Below are positions 11,915 to 23,499 of a stretch of DNA of 64,000 nt, piece after piece. The notes beneath the pieces were generated by a model that was not told the origin of the DNA, ran no database searches, and saw only the letters and a program-made list of their open reading frames with translations. Numbering within the stretch: position 1 is the first letter of the stretch; the number at the start of each line of letters is the position of its first letter. Source of the stretch: Brienomyrus brachyistius. Taxonomy: Eukaryota > Chordata > Actinopteri > Osteoglossiformes > Mormyridae. The stretch lies in assembly GCF_023856365.1 (NCBI RefSeq), contig NC_064542.1, positions 15,290,863 through 15,354,862 on the forward strand, given 5' to 3'. The translations under genes and the position numbers were made by a program.

Positions 11915-12010
11915 TAAGGAGCGCCCCCTTCTGGCAGAATGTAGATCATGTTTTGGCGAGGCATCTAGCTCCTCATGTCAGCTCGTCTTTCAAACACCAA
12001 TCGGCTGGAG
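11915..12010. repeat. Low-copy repeat, copy 2, with a CTCF-like core
   Basis: Collinear with 10975-11060. It contains GCGCCCCCTTCTGG (from 11920), whose reverse complement CCAGAAGGGGGCGC differs from the usual CTCF core at one position. Confidence 0.5.
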
Positions 12011-13847
12011 TGGGGGGGGGGGGGTATCACTAGTGTTCAAAGCGCATCGCAATCTGGCTCATTCTACGGTGTGCAGTGCTGCTCATGGCCGATCTGTGCG
12101 AGGACAGTACGCTCTCGTTCGCTCGCTCGTATGGTTGTGTCTCCACATGCGTAACTCATCTCCTGCTTTGCTAGATTACAGCCACTCGGCTAATTTGCTG
12201 TTTCAAGGAGGGCGGTGCCACACAGGGGCAATTGCCAAGCAGGTTGTGGTGGTCGGGGAGGCGTGCCCCTCCCTCCTGCTCACGCCGCCGCTGCCGCCGT
12301 CCACTTACAAGATGAGACAGCGGCGTTTTCTCAGACTCATTCTTACGCCAGCGACTGAAGCCGGTGAGGTGTCTCAGAATTCCCCAAGAGGAGTCAAACA
12401 AATGGTGCAGCGCAGTGGGGAGAAAGCCCCCCCCCCCCACATGCCGAGGTGCTAACCCTCATGGTAACGAGGAGTAACCGTATATCAGCGACGGGGACCA
12501 GTAGGGCGGCGCCACAACATGCAGCGAATGGCCCAGATTTATGACCAGCTTCACCTATTTCTGAGGAGATAATAAATGAATCCGGCTTTAGTTTGTGGTG
12601 TTATTCACTCCATACGGCATATACATGGCAGTGCATAAGAGAGGGAGACATGGGGGGGTGACATATACTCAGAGTGGGACACCTCCCCCCTTCCTTCCCC
12701 CTTGAAGGAGACTTGGGCTGGTCCAGCTTGAAGCACGTTTTGGTCCATCAGAGAGGTGGGGGGGGGGGCAGGAGGTTCTAGTGGTAACGTGCCACAGCCG
12801 CAAGCTTTGGCGCAACTTGGCTGTTAAAATCTACCCTGCGGTTACGTAAAGCCCCCCCACCTACCCCTGCAAGGGAGCAGCCCCCGTAAATTCCACTCAG
12901 GGCCATTTGCATAAAGTGGTCATCCATACCCGGGAAGCGCTGGACACAGAAAATGAACGGCTGCCGTTAAGTGGCCTGTTTTTTTTTTTTTTTTTACTTT
13001 ACAATTATCTCTAACCGTGTAAGCCCCCTCCCCGCCCCCCCGGCCGGCTTCAGCCCCCACTTCAAGGTGAATGCAGAGTGTTCTAGAACTGGTATGAAGT
13101 AGGTATTTTATATTTCAAAATATGAGCTCTGTTTCAATGGCTGCCCATTAGAATTGGTGCTCAGACCAAACAAAGCACCCCCCCCCCCACCGTTCGCACC
13201 CCAATCCTCCCTGTGGTGCAGATGTGGGTGCAAGTGTGTGTGTGTGGGGGGGGGAGTCAAATGCTGTTCACATATTCCTCTCCTCAATTAGAACCTTCTT
13301 TGAAAACCAGTTCTGAGGATTGTATTTTGAAACACCTCATTGACACAAATACACCCCCCCCCTTTCTTTTTTTGAAATTTAATTAAATGTATTCTTCTGC
13401 TCCGGGTTGTGATCTCGCTTCCACACATCTCCTCCACTTCCTGTTTTCATTCAGGCACATGAAAGGCGCCGCCATATTGATATCCGAAAATAAAAAGGTG
13501 GAAAAGGAGAGATAGACAGGGGTGGGGTGGAGGGTTGGGGGACTGGGGGGGGGGGGGGGGACCCAAAGGTAACCTCGCCGCATTGCGGAGACAGAGAGTG
13601 TAGATAATGAAGTAATCGAATTTGGGCAAAAAAACAGCAACATGCTAATTAAATTAATGTAATATGCAGCTTTAGATAAAGGGCGTGCTTTTTTTAACTG
13701 TGTATTATTTCGGCGTGTGCGATTCACGCCATTGTTTTCGCAAGCCCGTCTTCCGGGGCCACGGAGACTCCGGGCGGGCAGAGTGGCCGCTGGGGGGGGG
13801 ATTATCGGAGTGGGGATGAATGGGGCTTTGTGAGGGACGCAGCTGAG
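12011..13847. other. Intron with many homopolymers
   Basis: It holds G13 (12012-12024), T17 (12979-12995), several C8-C10 runs, a TG run near 13217-13246 and G16 (13545-13560). A short unique block at 13440-13480 has GCCGCCATATTGATAT. Long minus-strand frames at 13383-13904 and 13802-14494 are Ser/Leu/Pro-rich products of the adjacent GA tract. Confidence 0.5.
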
Positions 13848-13858
13848 GCGAGAGAGTA

Positions 13859-13892
<34 letters not shown>

Positions 13893-13980
13893 GGCTGGGA
13901 ACAAGAGCTACTACAGTGAAAGAGTGAGCGAAAGAAAGCGGGAACAGAGATGAGAGAGAGGCAGCGGGGGGGAGAGAGGG

Positions 13981-14018
<38 letters not shown>
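13848..14018. repeat. Polypurine (GA)n-rich tract
   Basis: Two pure (GA) arrays (about 13869-13892 and 13984-14017) are separated by purine-rich text, giving about 170 bp that is nearly all purine on the plus strand. Such mirror-like tracts can form triplex DNA and bind GAGA-type proteins. Confidence 0.9.
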
Positions 14019-14019
<1 letters not shown>

Positions 14020-14039
14020 GTACACAACACAGTCTTTGT

Positions 14040-14400
14040 TGAGTTGTGCGAGGCGGCAAGGCAGGGGGGTGAACAGTCACCCCCGCACGCACTTCCCGGC
14101 CGTCGCTGTCTGCCCCCGACGCGCATGACATCAGAGGAGCAGCCTCGGTGTTTCGTGGTGGCGCTCCGGGGAGAGTCTGCCTCCCCGCGTCCCTGTCACA
14201 GCTCCAGGCAGGCACGGGAGGTGGTCCGATCCGAAGCGGAATTAGCCCCCTCTTTTGTGAGGGAAAACACGGCTGCTCCGTCTGTTCTGTCCCGTCTATG
14301 AAAATCCAGCGCACGTCCCGGTCGGCCGCGGCTGGTGACAGCGCTCGCAGCAGCGAGCCCTCGCTAGCTGTGTAAAAGACGCCCCCTGGGGTGTTTGTCC
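14040..14400. other. CpG-rich block next to the GA tract
   Basis: CpG dinucleotides are frequent (CCCCCGCACGCACTTCC, GGCCGTCGCTG, CCCGACGCGCATGAC, GGTCGGCCGCGGCTGG) and no repeat is present. It could be an intragenic CpG island. No TATA box or coding start can be defended. Confidence 0.35.
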
Positions 14401-14821
14401 CGTCACTGCGGGACAGACCAACATGGTTGGTAGGAAGACGAGAATTCAGGAAAGCTTGGTACTTTGGGGTGTGGCTGTTATACTGTACCTTCATGCAATT
14501 TGCTGGTGTAAATATTTGGTCCTACGTCTGCTTGAGATGAGGTCATGTGCACCAGTGATTCCAGATGCTTCTCTGACCAGCCCTGTCTGTATTTTGTCTG
14601 ATTCAGGCCTGATTTCCGCAGCTGTGGTGGAGTTTGATTAGATTGTCTAGAGATGGTTAAGAAGGTAATCAGCTGTCTATGTTCAGTGTATTTTGTTGGT
14701 CCCCCATTGATCTGGAATCTTCAGTTTCAGTTGGTGTCAGAGCCTGTTCCTGGTGTCAAAATGTTCTGTATCCTTGTGCACAAAGGGGGTGTTTCCTTGT
14801 TGACCATGTTTACCTTCCAGT

Positions 14822-15010
14822 GCCATAAATAAATGAATTACATTACTTATTTACCAGAAGCTTATACCCAAAGCAACACACAGTCGAGAAAGCAAGATCA
14901 GCTATTTTCCATGAAAGTTAAGGGCCGAATGCTGATACCACTCTGCTGACTGCAGAATTTGAACCACTGCCCTTCTGATTATGAGTGCAGCATCTTAACC
15001 TGCTGAGCCA
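14822..15010 (-). mobile_element. tRNA-derived SINE remnant
   Basis: The plus strand has ATTTACCAGAAGCTTATACC, then CAAAGCAACACACAG, GAATTTGAACCACTGCCC and GCATCTTAACCTGCTGAGCC. These correspond to the reversed tail, body, B box and head of a tRNA SINE. Confidence 0.65.
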
Positions 15011-15108
15011 TAGCACACCCCGTACCTCCTGAGCCACACAGCGCCCCCTACCTGCTGATCCATAGAGCACCTCTTACCTGCTGAGCCACACAGCGCCTCC
15101 TTTCTTCT
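15000..15108. repeat. 26-27-bp tandem repeat grown from a SINE head
   Basis: Four units of the form CTGCTGAGCCACACAGCGCC plus CCCTAC. The unit is the reversed A-box region of the adjoining SINE (CTGAGCCATAG), so the array probably arose by local expansion of that head. Confidence 0.7.
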
Positions 15109-16679
15109 GCTCAAGACCATTTCCTCATTGACACCCTGACACCGGGACCTGGAGTTTTGGGTGCATTTTCTCGGCTATGGTGTCGTTTACAAAGGTGTGG
15201 TGGACACATTCAGACATTAGCGCATTTGATCACGTGACCCAGGAAGACCACACCTCCTTAACATTTTCTAATATCTTGGCTGTGTTTGCACACTCGCTGA
15301 TCGACACAAGATGTATGAAATCCATACGTCTCTTCAAACAGCGCCCCCCACAGGTGTGGATGTGCTTCACCCCAACAGTTTGCCACCGTATTGTGCATTT
15401 ATAATGGCCCAGCTGGACTTACGGGGCCGACCCGTCACAGCAGCGCCGTCACAGGTAAATGGACACATAGCTCAATCAGTCCATGGCTGTGACCAGGTAA
15501 CACCCCTCCCTCACAGCTCAGTCAGGCCCCCCTCCCTTCCCCCATTGCGGTGTCACTGTCGAGAAGGAACTGAATTGCTGATGTGAGACCAGGGGTAGGG
15601 CAGCGGCGAGGAAAACGGCGGGGCGTTTCAGTGTTTGGGAGGAGATGAGGAGGGGCTCCTCTGTCTGTATACACCCCCCCCCCCCCCCCCCGTTCCGGTG
15701 GAGACACCATCGGTTATGGGAGCGCCCTCTACAGTGTGACAAATATTTACTGTGGGGGTGCATGTGTGGTGAGCAGAGGCAGTGAGCGTGAACAGGTGTG
15801 TGGATCAATGTGGGGGGGGGGCGGTCACAGGGCAAATACAGAAAAAGCAAGCTGGAAGGAGCCCCGTTGGCTTTTAAAATGTAACAAGGGAGAGGCTGCG
15901 CTCAGTTGATGTGCACGGCTTACGGCTTTAAGCAGGCAGCCCACCTGCTCCCACAGGACCACTGTCCCGTGTGCCAAATGTGTCCCTCATTCCTCTGCAT
16001 TTCTGAATTTCCTCTGTAAATGAGGCTTTTTTTCTACCCACCAACACCACCGCACCCCCACACCATCCTGACATCTTTCTGGATCTTTCTTAAGGCTTGG
16101 CAGTGAACAGGTCAAGGGCTCCTTCTCCTTAAAAGACCCCGGTTCATTTAATAATCCCTCGATCCGTGCAGCATCTCCCCCCCCGGCCACCCCCCCCTCC
16201 CCCCACGGACGGTAATCCCTGGTCCGCAGAGAAGGGGTCCGTGCAGTGTCGGTGAATGAAACTGTTTTGGGATCTTTGTTCAGGGGTAATGATCCAGAAA
16301 GTGACCCCGAATGGGGACCATGCCATTCAGCGCGGGCAGCCGAGGAGCCGTGAGAGCGCTGGGATTATTCCGGAAAGTTTACAAGGCGCCTCCCCTCGTG
16401 TGTGTCCGAATAAGGTCCTCCCCCCGAGCCCCCGGCTGGCCCTCAACACCCCTCATGGTAATGGTCGAGGGAATAAGCGGATCATCAGACGGAGCTGGGG
16501 GGGGGGGGTGAGATCCCATCCATCTCCTGCCAGAGCTAGGGAGCCCCCCACCCTCCACCATTAGGAGGCCGGAAGAGGAGGTAGGGTGTTTTGGTGGGCG
16601 GGGGGGGGCACGAGGAGGGGTGCTGGCACGAGAGACAGCATGAAGTGACTGTAACATAGCCGAGGTTTTACCTCGTTTA
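15109..16679. other. Intron, C/G-run rich
   Basis: No gene is visible. It includes C18 at 15674-15691, a CTCF-like GAGCGCCCTCTACAG near 15720-15734, and C-rich text at 16170-16205 and 16500-16512. Confidence 0.45.
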
Positions 16680-17300
16680 GAGATCCGCCGCGGGGCACAC
16701 AGGCTGAGAGGAACTAAATTCCGTCTGGCGGATCTTTCCGGAGACTAGATGTCACCCTTCCCAAACTGTTAACGTCAAAGAGGCGCCGTGTGCATTCCGC
16801 GGGCAAAAGTCACCCGTGTAATATTGACAGCGCATGCGAATATCCAGGCAGACCCACTATGTGCCGGTTTGATGCTTTTTTTGTTTCCACCTCCTGAGAT
16901 CTCAGCGACGACTTAATGAATCCGAATTTAATGTTCGACGCGTCGTCGTTTTTAAGGCCTCTGTAAATTTGACGTTTTGCCCGCCGTCGTTTGGGAATTC
17001 TCGTGCCGATTGTTAAGATCTCGTACGCACTGCCAGACTCATCGGTGGACCACCGATACCAGAGCAGTCTGAATTAATCGATGCCCGAGCGCACCCATCC
17101 CCCTTTCAGCTCTGCCTGCATAATTTAACAGTAGAGTGACTTACACGTTATGCATTTGCCTGCCCCCGTAACGGTAAAGTCACTGCGTCACGTGACTCTC
17201 CCCGTGCTCAGTGGTGGAGGTCGTTAATTAGGGTCAGCTTCATGTGATGGAGACTGTGCTGAGAGCGGAGGTAGGCGGTCCTGGGAGAGCAGGGTTAATG
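16680..17300. other. CpG-rich, repeat-free block with palindromes
   Basis: Unique text rich in CpG and in AATTTA/TTAATT words together. It holds CGACGCGTCG (16936-16945, a perfect 10-bp palindrome) and ATCGGTGGACCACCGAT (17041-17057, 8-bp arms around one base). The mix is typical of conserved developmental regulatory DNA; conservation is inferred only. Confidence 0.35.
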
Positions 17301-18128
17301 AGGACCTGCTTAGCTTATACCTTGCCCTGCGTTACACACGCGCTCCCCGCAAAAGGACAATTCATTAGCACCCCCCCCAGTCCCCCCCGCCCCCCAACTG
17401 GCTTTGACCTATGAACCTCAAGCCGGCTCCGCATCTTTGGGGTGGGGCTTCATCTCCTGCGTCCGCTGCTGACCCAGCCATTCCCAGGTTGGAGCAGGCC
17501 GCTACGGATGCCCACATCCCGTCACCCCCGTCTCTCTCCCTGTCCGTCTGCCGCATTAGTACCTGACACTGGTCATCGATGGACATTTCAGTGCAAAGCC
17601 ATTGGGGCAGATGGGAACACTAGGGCAGTATTGATGAATCCCTGAGGTGTGTCCAGGACTATAGGATATCAATTTCGGATATCGATGCACCCTTCAGTTT
17701 GCATGCATTGTTTATACATGAGGTACAGAGCAGGAAACATTAAACTAAAGATTTCTCTGTGTTCCTGTCCATTAACCTATTGTTAGGGGTCCAAACAGTG
17801 TAGCTGCTGGATGATTCTAGATGCTAAAAGCTGATTACACTTCCCGTGTTTATATTAAAGTTTATTTCTCCAGTAAGGTGCACATCCTTCAGTTTTTTAC
17901 ATCCATTTATTTAGCTCCTTGTGCTGTTTTCCCGATTCCTTAGCCGTTTCGCCACCTGTGTGCAGTGATGGCTACTGCATCTTCAGAAAGTCACATGAGC
18001 ACTGGCAGGGAGGAAAGGCTTTGGGCATGAGGGAGATAGTGGATAGTACTGGGTTAATCCTCCGGCATGGCCACTCTCCCCCATCTCATCAGGCATTGAG
18101 AGAATTTAAAAAACTCTGAATGTGTTCA

Positions 18129-18474
18129 GGGGCGGCAGGTGAGGGGTGGTGCCTCACACCTCTGGGACCCGGGTTCAAGTCTCCGCCTGGGTTACATGTG
18201 TGTGGAGTTTGCATGTTCTCCCCGTGTCGTCGTGGGGTTTCCTCCGGGTACTCCGGTTTCCCCCACAGTCCAAAAGCATGCTGAGGCTAATTGGAGTTGC
18301 TAAATTGCCCGTAGGTGTGCATGTGAGAGTGAATGGTGTGTGAGTGTGCCCTGCGATGGGCTGGCCCCCCATCCTGGGTTGTTCCCTGCCTCGTGCCCAT
18401 TACTTCCAGGATAGGCTCTGGACCCCCTGCGACCCAGTAGGATAAGTGGTTTGGAAAATGGATGGATGGATGGA
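18129..18474 (+). mobile_element. V-SINE/DANA-like SINE, copy B, with perfect target-site duplication
   Basis: Nearly identical to copy A through the central domain and tail, with B box GGTTCAAGTCT near 18172 and a (GGAT) tail at 18459-18475. It is flanked by TGAATGTGTTCA at 18117-18128 and 18475-18486, a perfect 12-bp duplication. The A-box region is reduced: about a dozen bases between GGCGGCA and GCCTCACACC are missing or rearranged. The copy may lack pol III promoter function. Confidence 0.95.
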
Positions 18475-19021
18475 TGAATGTGTTCATTTCAGTAAAGAAA
18501 CAAGGCCTGACTACTTTGAAGGCAGAAAATTAATGGTTTCAGGGGGAATGAGTCTGAGAAGAGGGTCACCCATTAAGAGCAGTAAAAACCAGAGAGGTGT
18601 TGTCCACAGCCTTATTTTTACTTAGAAATTCTGGGTAACAAATTTGAGTACCAGTAAATACCAAGAACTAAAATGTGAGTACTGACAAGTACCAGCACAT
18701 TGATAAAGTAATAAAAGCAAACTGAGCTAAATCAGGCTATATAGTTCAAGGAATATTGCTCTGCAGCATGGTGGAGCAATAGGATTAAAATGACTGTGAG
18801 GAAAGTTGCCTGCTTCAGCTTTGCTGGTGCCCAGGGACACCCCAGAACTGTCCACAGCACTTTCATAGCCTCTACATGGTTAGACCTTTATTTATCTGTT
18901 TTCCTATTTGAAAATCTCTCCATTTAATTTGGGCTGTTTTATGACTCTGAAGCCACCTGAGGACTCTAAGGGACATTATATGCCGTCTACAGAATGTGGT
19001 GTTAGAGAGAGATATGAATGA

Positions 19022-19300
19022 GGCTGTTCTATCCATCAGTCTTCCTCATCCATTTACCCAATGCAGAGTCACATGGGTGCCTGGAGGCTATCCCAGAATG
19101 CACAGGGCATGAGGTAGGAGATGCCCTGGAGATAAGTCAAGTCCATCACAGGACACATAAATGTTCACATGCTATGGGCTATTTGGAGAGCATAACTGTA
19201 TGTCTTTGGACTGCAGAAGGAATCCAGGGTAACTGGAGGAAACCTCATGTAAGCATGGAGGGGATATGCAAAGGTATTCGAACCCTCAACCCCAAGCTGT
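19022..19300 (-). mobile_element. Degenerate V-SINE
   Basis: Reversed landmarks in order: CCATTTACCCAATGCAGAG, GGAGGCTATCCCAGAATGC, ACAGGGCATGAGG, CCATCACAGGACACA, GTCTTTGGACTGCAGAAGG, ACTGGAGGAAACCTCATG and TATTCGAACCCTCAACC. It is complete in outline but old. Confidence 0.75.
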
Positions 19301-20401
19301 TATAGGTTTATATAGCCTAAAGGTATACCAGCTGATCTAACTGGTTTTTGACCTAAATTTAAAGAGCTTTAAGTGACCCAGCTGAATCAGATCCTTACCT
19401 TCCTTGTAGAAATATATATTTTATAAATACATACATTTTCCATAAATTACTGGAGAATTTCGGCCGCATTGGGGAGTCGCCAAAGGGGTAAGAACATGCC
19501 GGCCCACGGTGTTGTCACATGCGAAGAGAAATCGATCATGATTATCATCCGCCGTTTTGCAACTTTTTTCTTCCTTGAAATAACTTTTTGGGTCATTCAT
19601 TGATCGTGTGGTCAGAGGTCATGTGCTCAAAGCGAAAGTTGTTGACCTTGCCACACGTTCACACGGGTTATAAAAGTGGAGGAGCAAACCACGCCATCAG
19701 CAGATTTCTGCAGCAAAAGACTTCATAGCCCAAGGAAACCTATAAAATCCTTTATTATATTGCAGCAATACATTTCATCACTCATTTGAAATGTGTGCTG
19801 CATGTTTATGTTACATGCATGCATAATTATGGATTAACGAGAAGTGTTAGACTGTGTACAGCCCTCTGATCCACAATAATTGCAGTGCCAACTCCTGACA
19901 CTTCCACCCCCCCTGCTACCAGTTGGTACGGCCTTAAACATATCCGGATCCCCTGTCAGTGGCGCGCTCTGCTTCCCCCTCACCCCACCCTCTGCCTTCA
20001 TCTCTGCATCTGTCCTATGTCACTGCATGCCCCACACAGACATATGCAGGGACCCCCCCCCCCCCCACCAGAGCCCTGAAGTGTATTTATCCAGGAGCTC
20101 GGTGGGGGGGGGGGGAGCAAGATGGAGGTGTAGCGAAATAGGTGGTGGCATACGGACACGGCCCCCATTCTGGGTGTCACCAGCAACCTGGCAGTCTTTC
20201 TCAGGGCCTGGCTGCCGCGTGGCGTGACTCAGAGGCTTGGTTTGGGTGCCAGTGTGCCCCCCCCCCGTCTCACCTCCCATTCTTACGAGCCAGCCGACGC
20301 CACCTCCCCTCCCTGCTGGCCCCCGCATCTGGTGGATGGCCCCTCAGCTATATCTCAGCCTGGCCGGCGTCCGCACCTATGACAGGTCTGTTGACAGGTA
20401 C

Positions 20402-20448
20402 GTACACACACACACACACACACGCACACACACACACACACACACACA
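20402..20448. repeat. (CA)n microsatellite, left flank of a TTGTGGGGAC element
   Basis: CA dinucleotides with one G interruption. Confidence 0.95.
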
Positions 20449-20698
20449 GGTTTGTATTTATATCTTTGTGGGGACTCTCCAGTCATTCCAATGGGGAAAC
20501 CCTAATCCCAAGATGACGACCTTAACCCCTACCCAGCCCTAACCTTAACAATGAGTAACCAAACTAAATACATGTCACTTTTGTCACTTTTACTTTTTTT
20601 ACATTCACAGATCTTTGTGGGGACCCAAAAAATGGTACTCACAATGTCAAAATAACAGGCACTTATTACATTGTGGGGGATTTTTGGTAAACCTAATC
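20449..20698. mobile_element. TTGTGGGGAC element, copy 1
   Basis: About 250 bp with TCTTTGTGGGGACTCTCC at the left, CATTCACAGATCTTTGTGGG near 20602, and ATTACATTGTGGGGG at the right. It aligns along its length with 60376-60592 and is bracketed by CA repeats, as that copy is. Similar CA-bounded TGTGGGGAC sequences are common in fish genomes. I do not know the mechanism of mobility. Confidence 0.75.

Positions 20699-20728
<30 letters not shown>
20699..20728. repeat. (CA)n microsatellite, right flank
   Basis: An uninterrupted CA run. Confidence 0.95.
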
Positions 20729-20729
<1 letters not shown>

Positions 20730-21679
20730 CCTCCTCTGCTCCCTCCTTCCTCAAACAGCCACATTGCCTCCTGCAACCTCACAATGCTTTTAAATGCGCC
20801 TGGCTGACATGAAATCAGGACCATGTTCCTTCAGACCCGATTAATTCCCCCAAATGCTTCTCAGACTGTGATGCGGTCACAGGCATGAAGGGAAATGAAA
20901 CACATTTACTGTCACAGGAGTTGTGAGCTGAATGGCTTTTAGACTGCCATCCGGATATTTCCGTATCCTCCCACCGAAGGAGGAAGAGGTTGAAGGCACC
21001 CTCCCTCCAGCTCGCACTTCATCCCCCCACCTCCTTACCCTCCATTGCCTCTGTCCCCCGCCTCCCATTGGTGGTGAATCCATCACTCAACACTCGATGC
21101 CTTATGAAGGCTGAACAGAGTATGCATGTATACAGCTGACCTGAGGCTGAAGCCGGGTGATAATGAAGCTCCAACTGGATCGTCTTCATACACAGTTTTT
21201 CTCTTACATTATTTTATCGTAAAGTGGCAGAAGGGTCATGGAACTGATGTAAGAGTGATTCTGCAAGTCCAGACGTCCAGTAAGCAGAAAGTGAGCTCCT
21301 CTGTAAGAGGTGGAGGTATATTTGTATTTTGTGTCAGGAGATATTTTTTGTGCTTGCTGAAGCTTCAGATATTCTCGGGAGCATCGTTTGCTGAACGGAC
21401 ACGTCCATCCATCCAGACTGACAGGGGCCTCTTCAAATGCACCGGTCCCCACATCCAACCGTGGCCGTACCAAAAGTTTCCTGCTCAGCTTTCAATCTGC
21501 TCAGTGGCAACATCAGGACAGCAGAGGTGTTGAAGCTATCGGACTTGACAATGCCGTGGATCCCGCAAAACGACGTCTTAGAGTGTGAATTGAGCTGGAT
21601 GTGATGGGGCTGATCTGTCTGGAAGTAAGGACTGCATGATCATAGATCTCGCCGCATGGAAGAAATATCACTTCATTTG

Positions 21680-21875
21680 GTGTTGTGTGGCTCAGCAGGT
21701 TTGGATGCCATATCTGGGGAAGGTTGTTGGTTTGAATCCCAGGCCCAGCAGGATGAGTTCACTGTCGGGTCCTTGAACATGACACATACCCTCCCTTTGA
21801 TCCAGGGACTGTCTGATCCTGCGTTCTCAAAAAATCACTTTGGATTAAGGCATCAACTAAATGAATGCTAATTAT
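21680..21875 (+). mobile_element. tRNA-derived SINE
   Basis: The head is TGGCTCAGCAGGTTTGG, a one-base variant of an A box, followed by B box GGTTTGAATCC at 21729-21739. The body is CAGCAGGATGAGTTCAC and GGGTCCTTGAACATGAC, and the end is CATCAACTAAATGAATGC. It is the same family as 41090-41295. Confidence 0.8.
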
Positions 21876-22424
21876 GTGTGGCCCTTACTAAGGCACTTTA
21901 AGAACAATATGAGATGTGATCTCTGGGTTCAAATGTCCTGCAGCTGCTTTGAAGGAAGAAGGACACCCATTAAACACTCACCCGTTTTTTTTATAGCCTG
22001 TTTCAAGAGACGGTATCAGAGTGTAACACTTTCATTGGCCACTAGGGGTGCGGGAGATCATCAGTAGCTTACAGAAACCAGGGTGCATGGCTGCCCATGA
22101 CCTGACATCAGAATCCAGCACCATCTTGTCTGTCCCCCTCCCCCCTCGACCACAGAAAAGGGCATATAAGTAGTCAGTTACTCTATGAACATCGACCGCT
22201 CGCGTAAAGTGTATTTACCCGGCAGAAGCAAATGTATAACCAGACCTTATGTCGAAGTTTGGGCAATCGATGGAGCATCCGTCTCACTCTGCCTCCTACT
22301 GGCCAGGAGGACCAGACCGGTCACTCTGAGGTACCTGGTTAAGAAAGAGAAATGCGTCCTGGAACAAGGTCTGACTGCACGATTCATATAGGCCAGGAAA
22401 CTATTCAGATATGGTGGAATCATT

Positions 22425-22550
22425 TTTTAAAAAACTTTTCATTTATTTAGCAAATTCATTTATCTAAAGTGCCACTTCTTGTGAAAGCAGGGCCAGCATC
22501 TGCAGTAAGGGCCTTGCTGAGGACTCCAGTGCTAACACCCCCCAGTAAAT
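22425..22550 (-). mobile_element. tRNA-SINE 3' fragment
   Basis: Reversed tail text (CATTTATTTAGCAAATTCA, TTATCTAAAGTGCCACTT) followed by AAGGGCCTTGCTGAGGAC. No head is present; it abuts a V-SINE on the right. Confidence 0.6.
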
Positions 22551-22577
22551 GTCAGGGTTCAGGGTAGCGGGGGGGGG

Positions 22578-22658
22578 GCGTCTGGAGGATATCCTAAAAG
22601 CTACAGGTGCAAACCAGGAAATCACCCAGGATGGAGTGCCAACACATCACAGGGCACG

Positions 22659-22693
<35 letters not shown>

Positions 22694-22886
22694 AATTTCG
22701 TAATTCCAATTCACCTCGGCATGTTTTTGGAATGTGGGGGGGGGGGGACCAGAGTACCTGGAGGAAACCCCATGATGACACGGGGAGAACATGCAAACTC
22801 CACACACGGAACCATGGCGGAGACTCGAACCCAAGTACCAGAGGTGTGAAGCGACAGTATTAATTACCGCACCAGCATGCCGCCCC
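22578..22886 (-). mobile_element. V-SINE with internal (CA)15 expansion
   Basis: Reversed V-SINE from AGGATATCCTAAAAGC-type tail sequence through ACCCAGGATGGAGTGCC, TGTTTTTGGAATGTGGG, ACCTGGAGGAAACCCC, GGGGAGAACATGCAAACTCC, the reversed B box GACTCGAACCC and the terminal GCATGCCGCCCC. At 22661-22690, where other copies have GTGTGCATGTGTGAG, this one has a pure 30-nt CA array. Confidence 0.88.
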
Positions 22887-22889
22887 TTA

Positions 22890-23499
22890 TAAGGTAAAAA
22901 AGAATTTGAGTTGCATTTTTAGACTCAATTTTTTCTGGAAATGAATACTGTAATAAACTAAAGTCGAACCTCAAAAACACTCGGTAAGATTTCATTAGGA
23001 AGGTTAGTTATTAAGAACAAATGTAGGTAACATTCTGGAATTTTCTGCACTTTGTTCAAAGCTGACTTGTCACCAGGAAAGTCTAATGAGACATTTGACA
23101 AGATAATAATATTTTTATCTATTACCGGATTCCCTGACGTTTAAGAAATATGATTCATTGCCCATAAAAACATTTCAATTTTTGTGATTCCAGCTCTTAC
23201 AATAGCGTCTGATCCATGATCCATTCGCATGTGTTTATTTGGTTAATGGGGTAACTAGTTCTAATAGACACACATCACATTAACAACGGACCTGGCATGA
23301 GTGTTAACCGGTTTTTAATTTGCGTTCTTATCGGTTTGGGGCCGGATATTTCCGGAAGGACTTTGAGGACAGGAATGGGGAGGGGTAGTTTTGCTTAGAA
23401 CAAACTGATTGGGTAAAAAGGCTCTGCTGTGGCCTGATAGGGCCCAGTGTTCAGTTTAATTAAACTTTTATCTCCGGGCATATTTACGGGGCACTTTCA
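22890..23499. other. AT-rich unique sequence
   Basis: No repeats. It has conserved-looking text with GTTAACCGGTTTTTAATTTG, a palindromic ETS-type TTCCGGAA at 23350-23357, and GTTTAATTAAAC near 23455-23466. Confidence 0.3.

Noticed and set aside
13802..14494. 230-codon minus-strand open frame
   Set aside because: The Ser/Leu stretches come from the GA tract; the remainder is CpG-rich non-coding sequence in an arbitrary frame.
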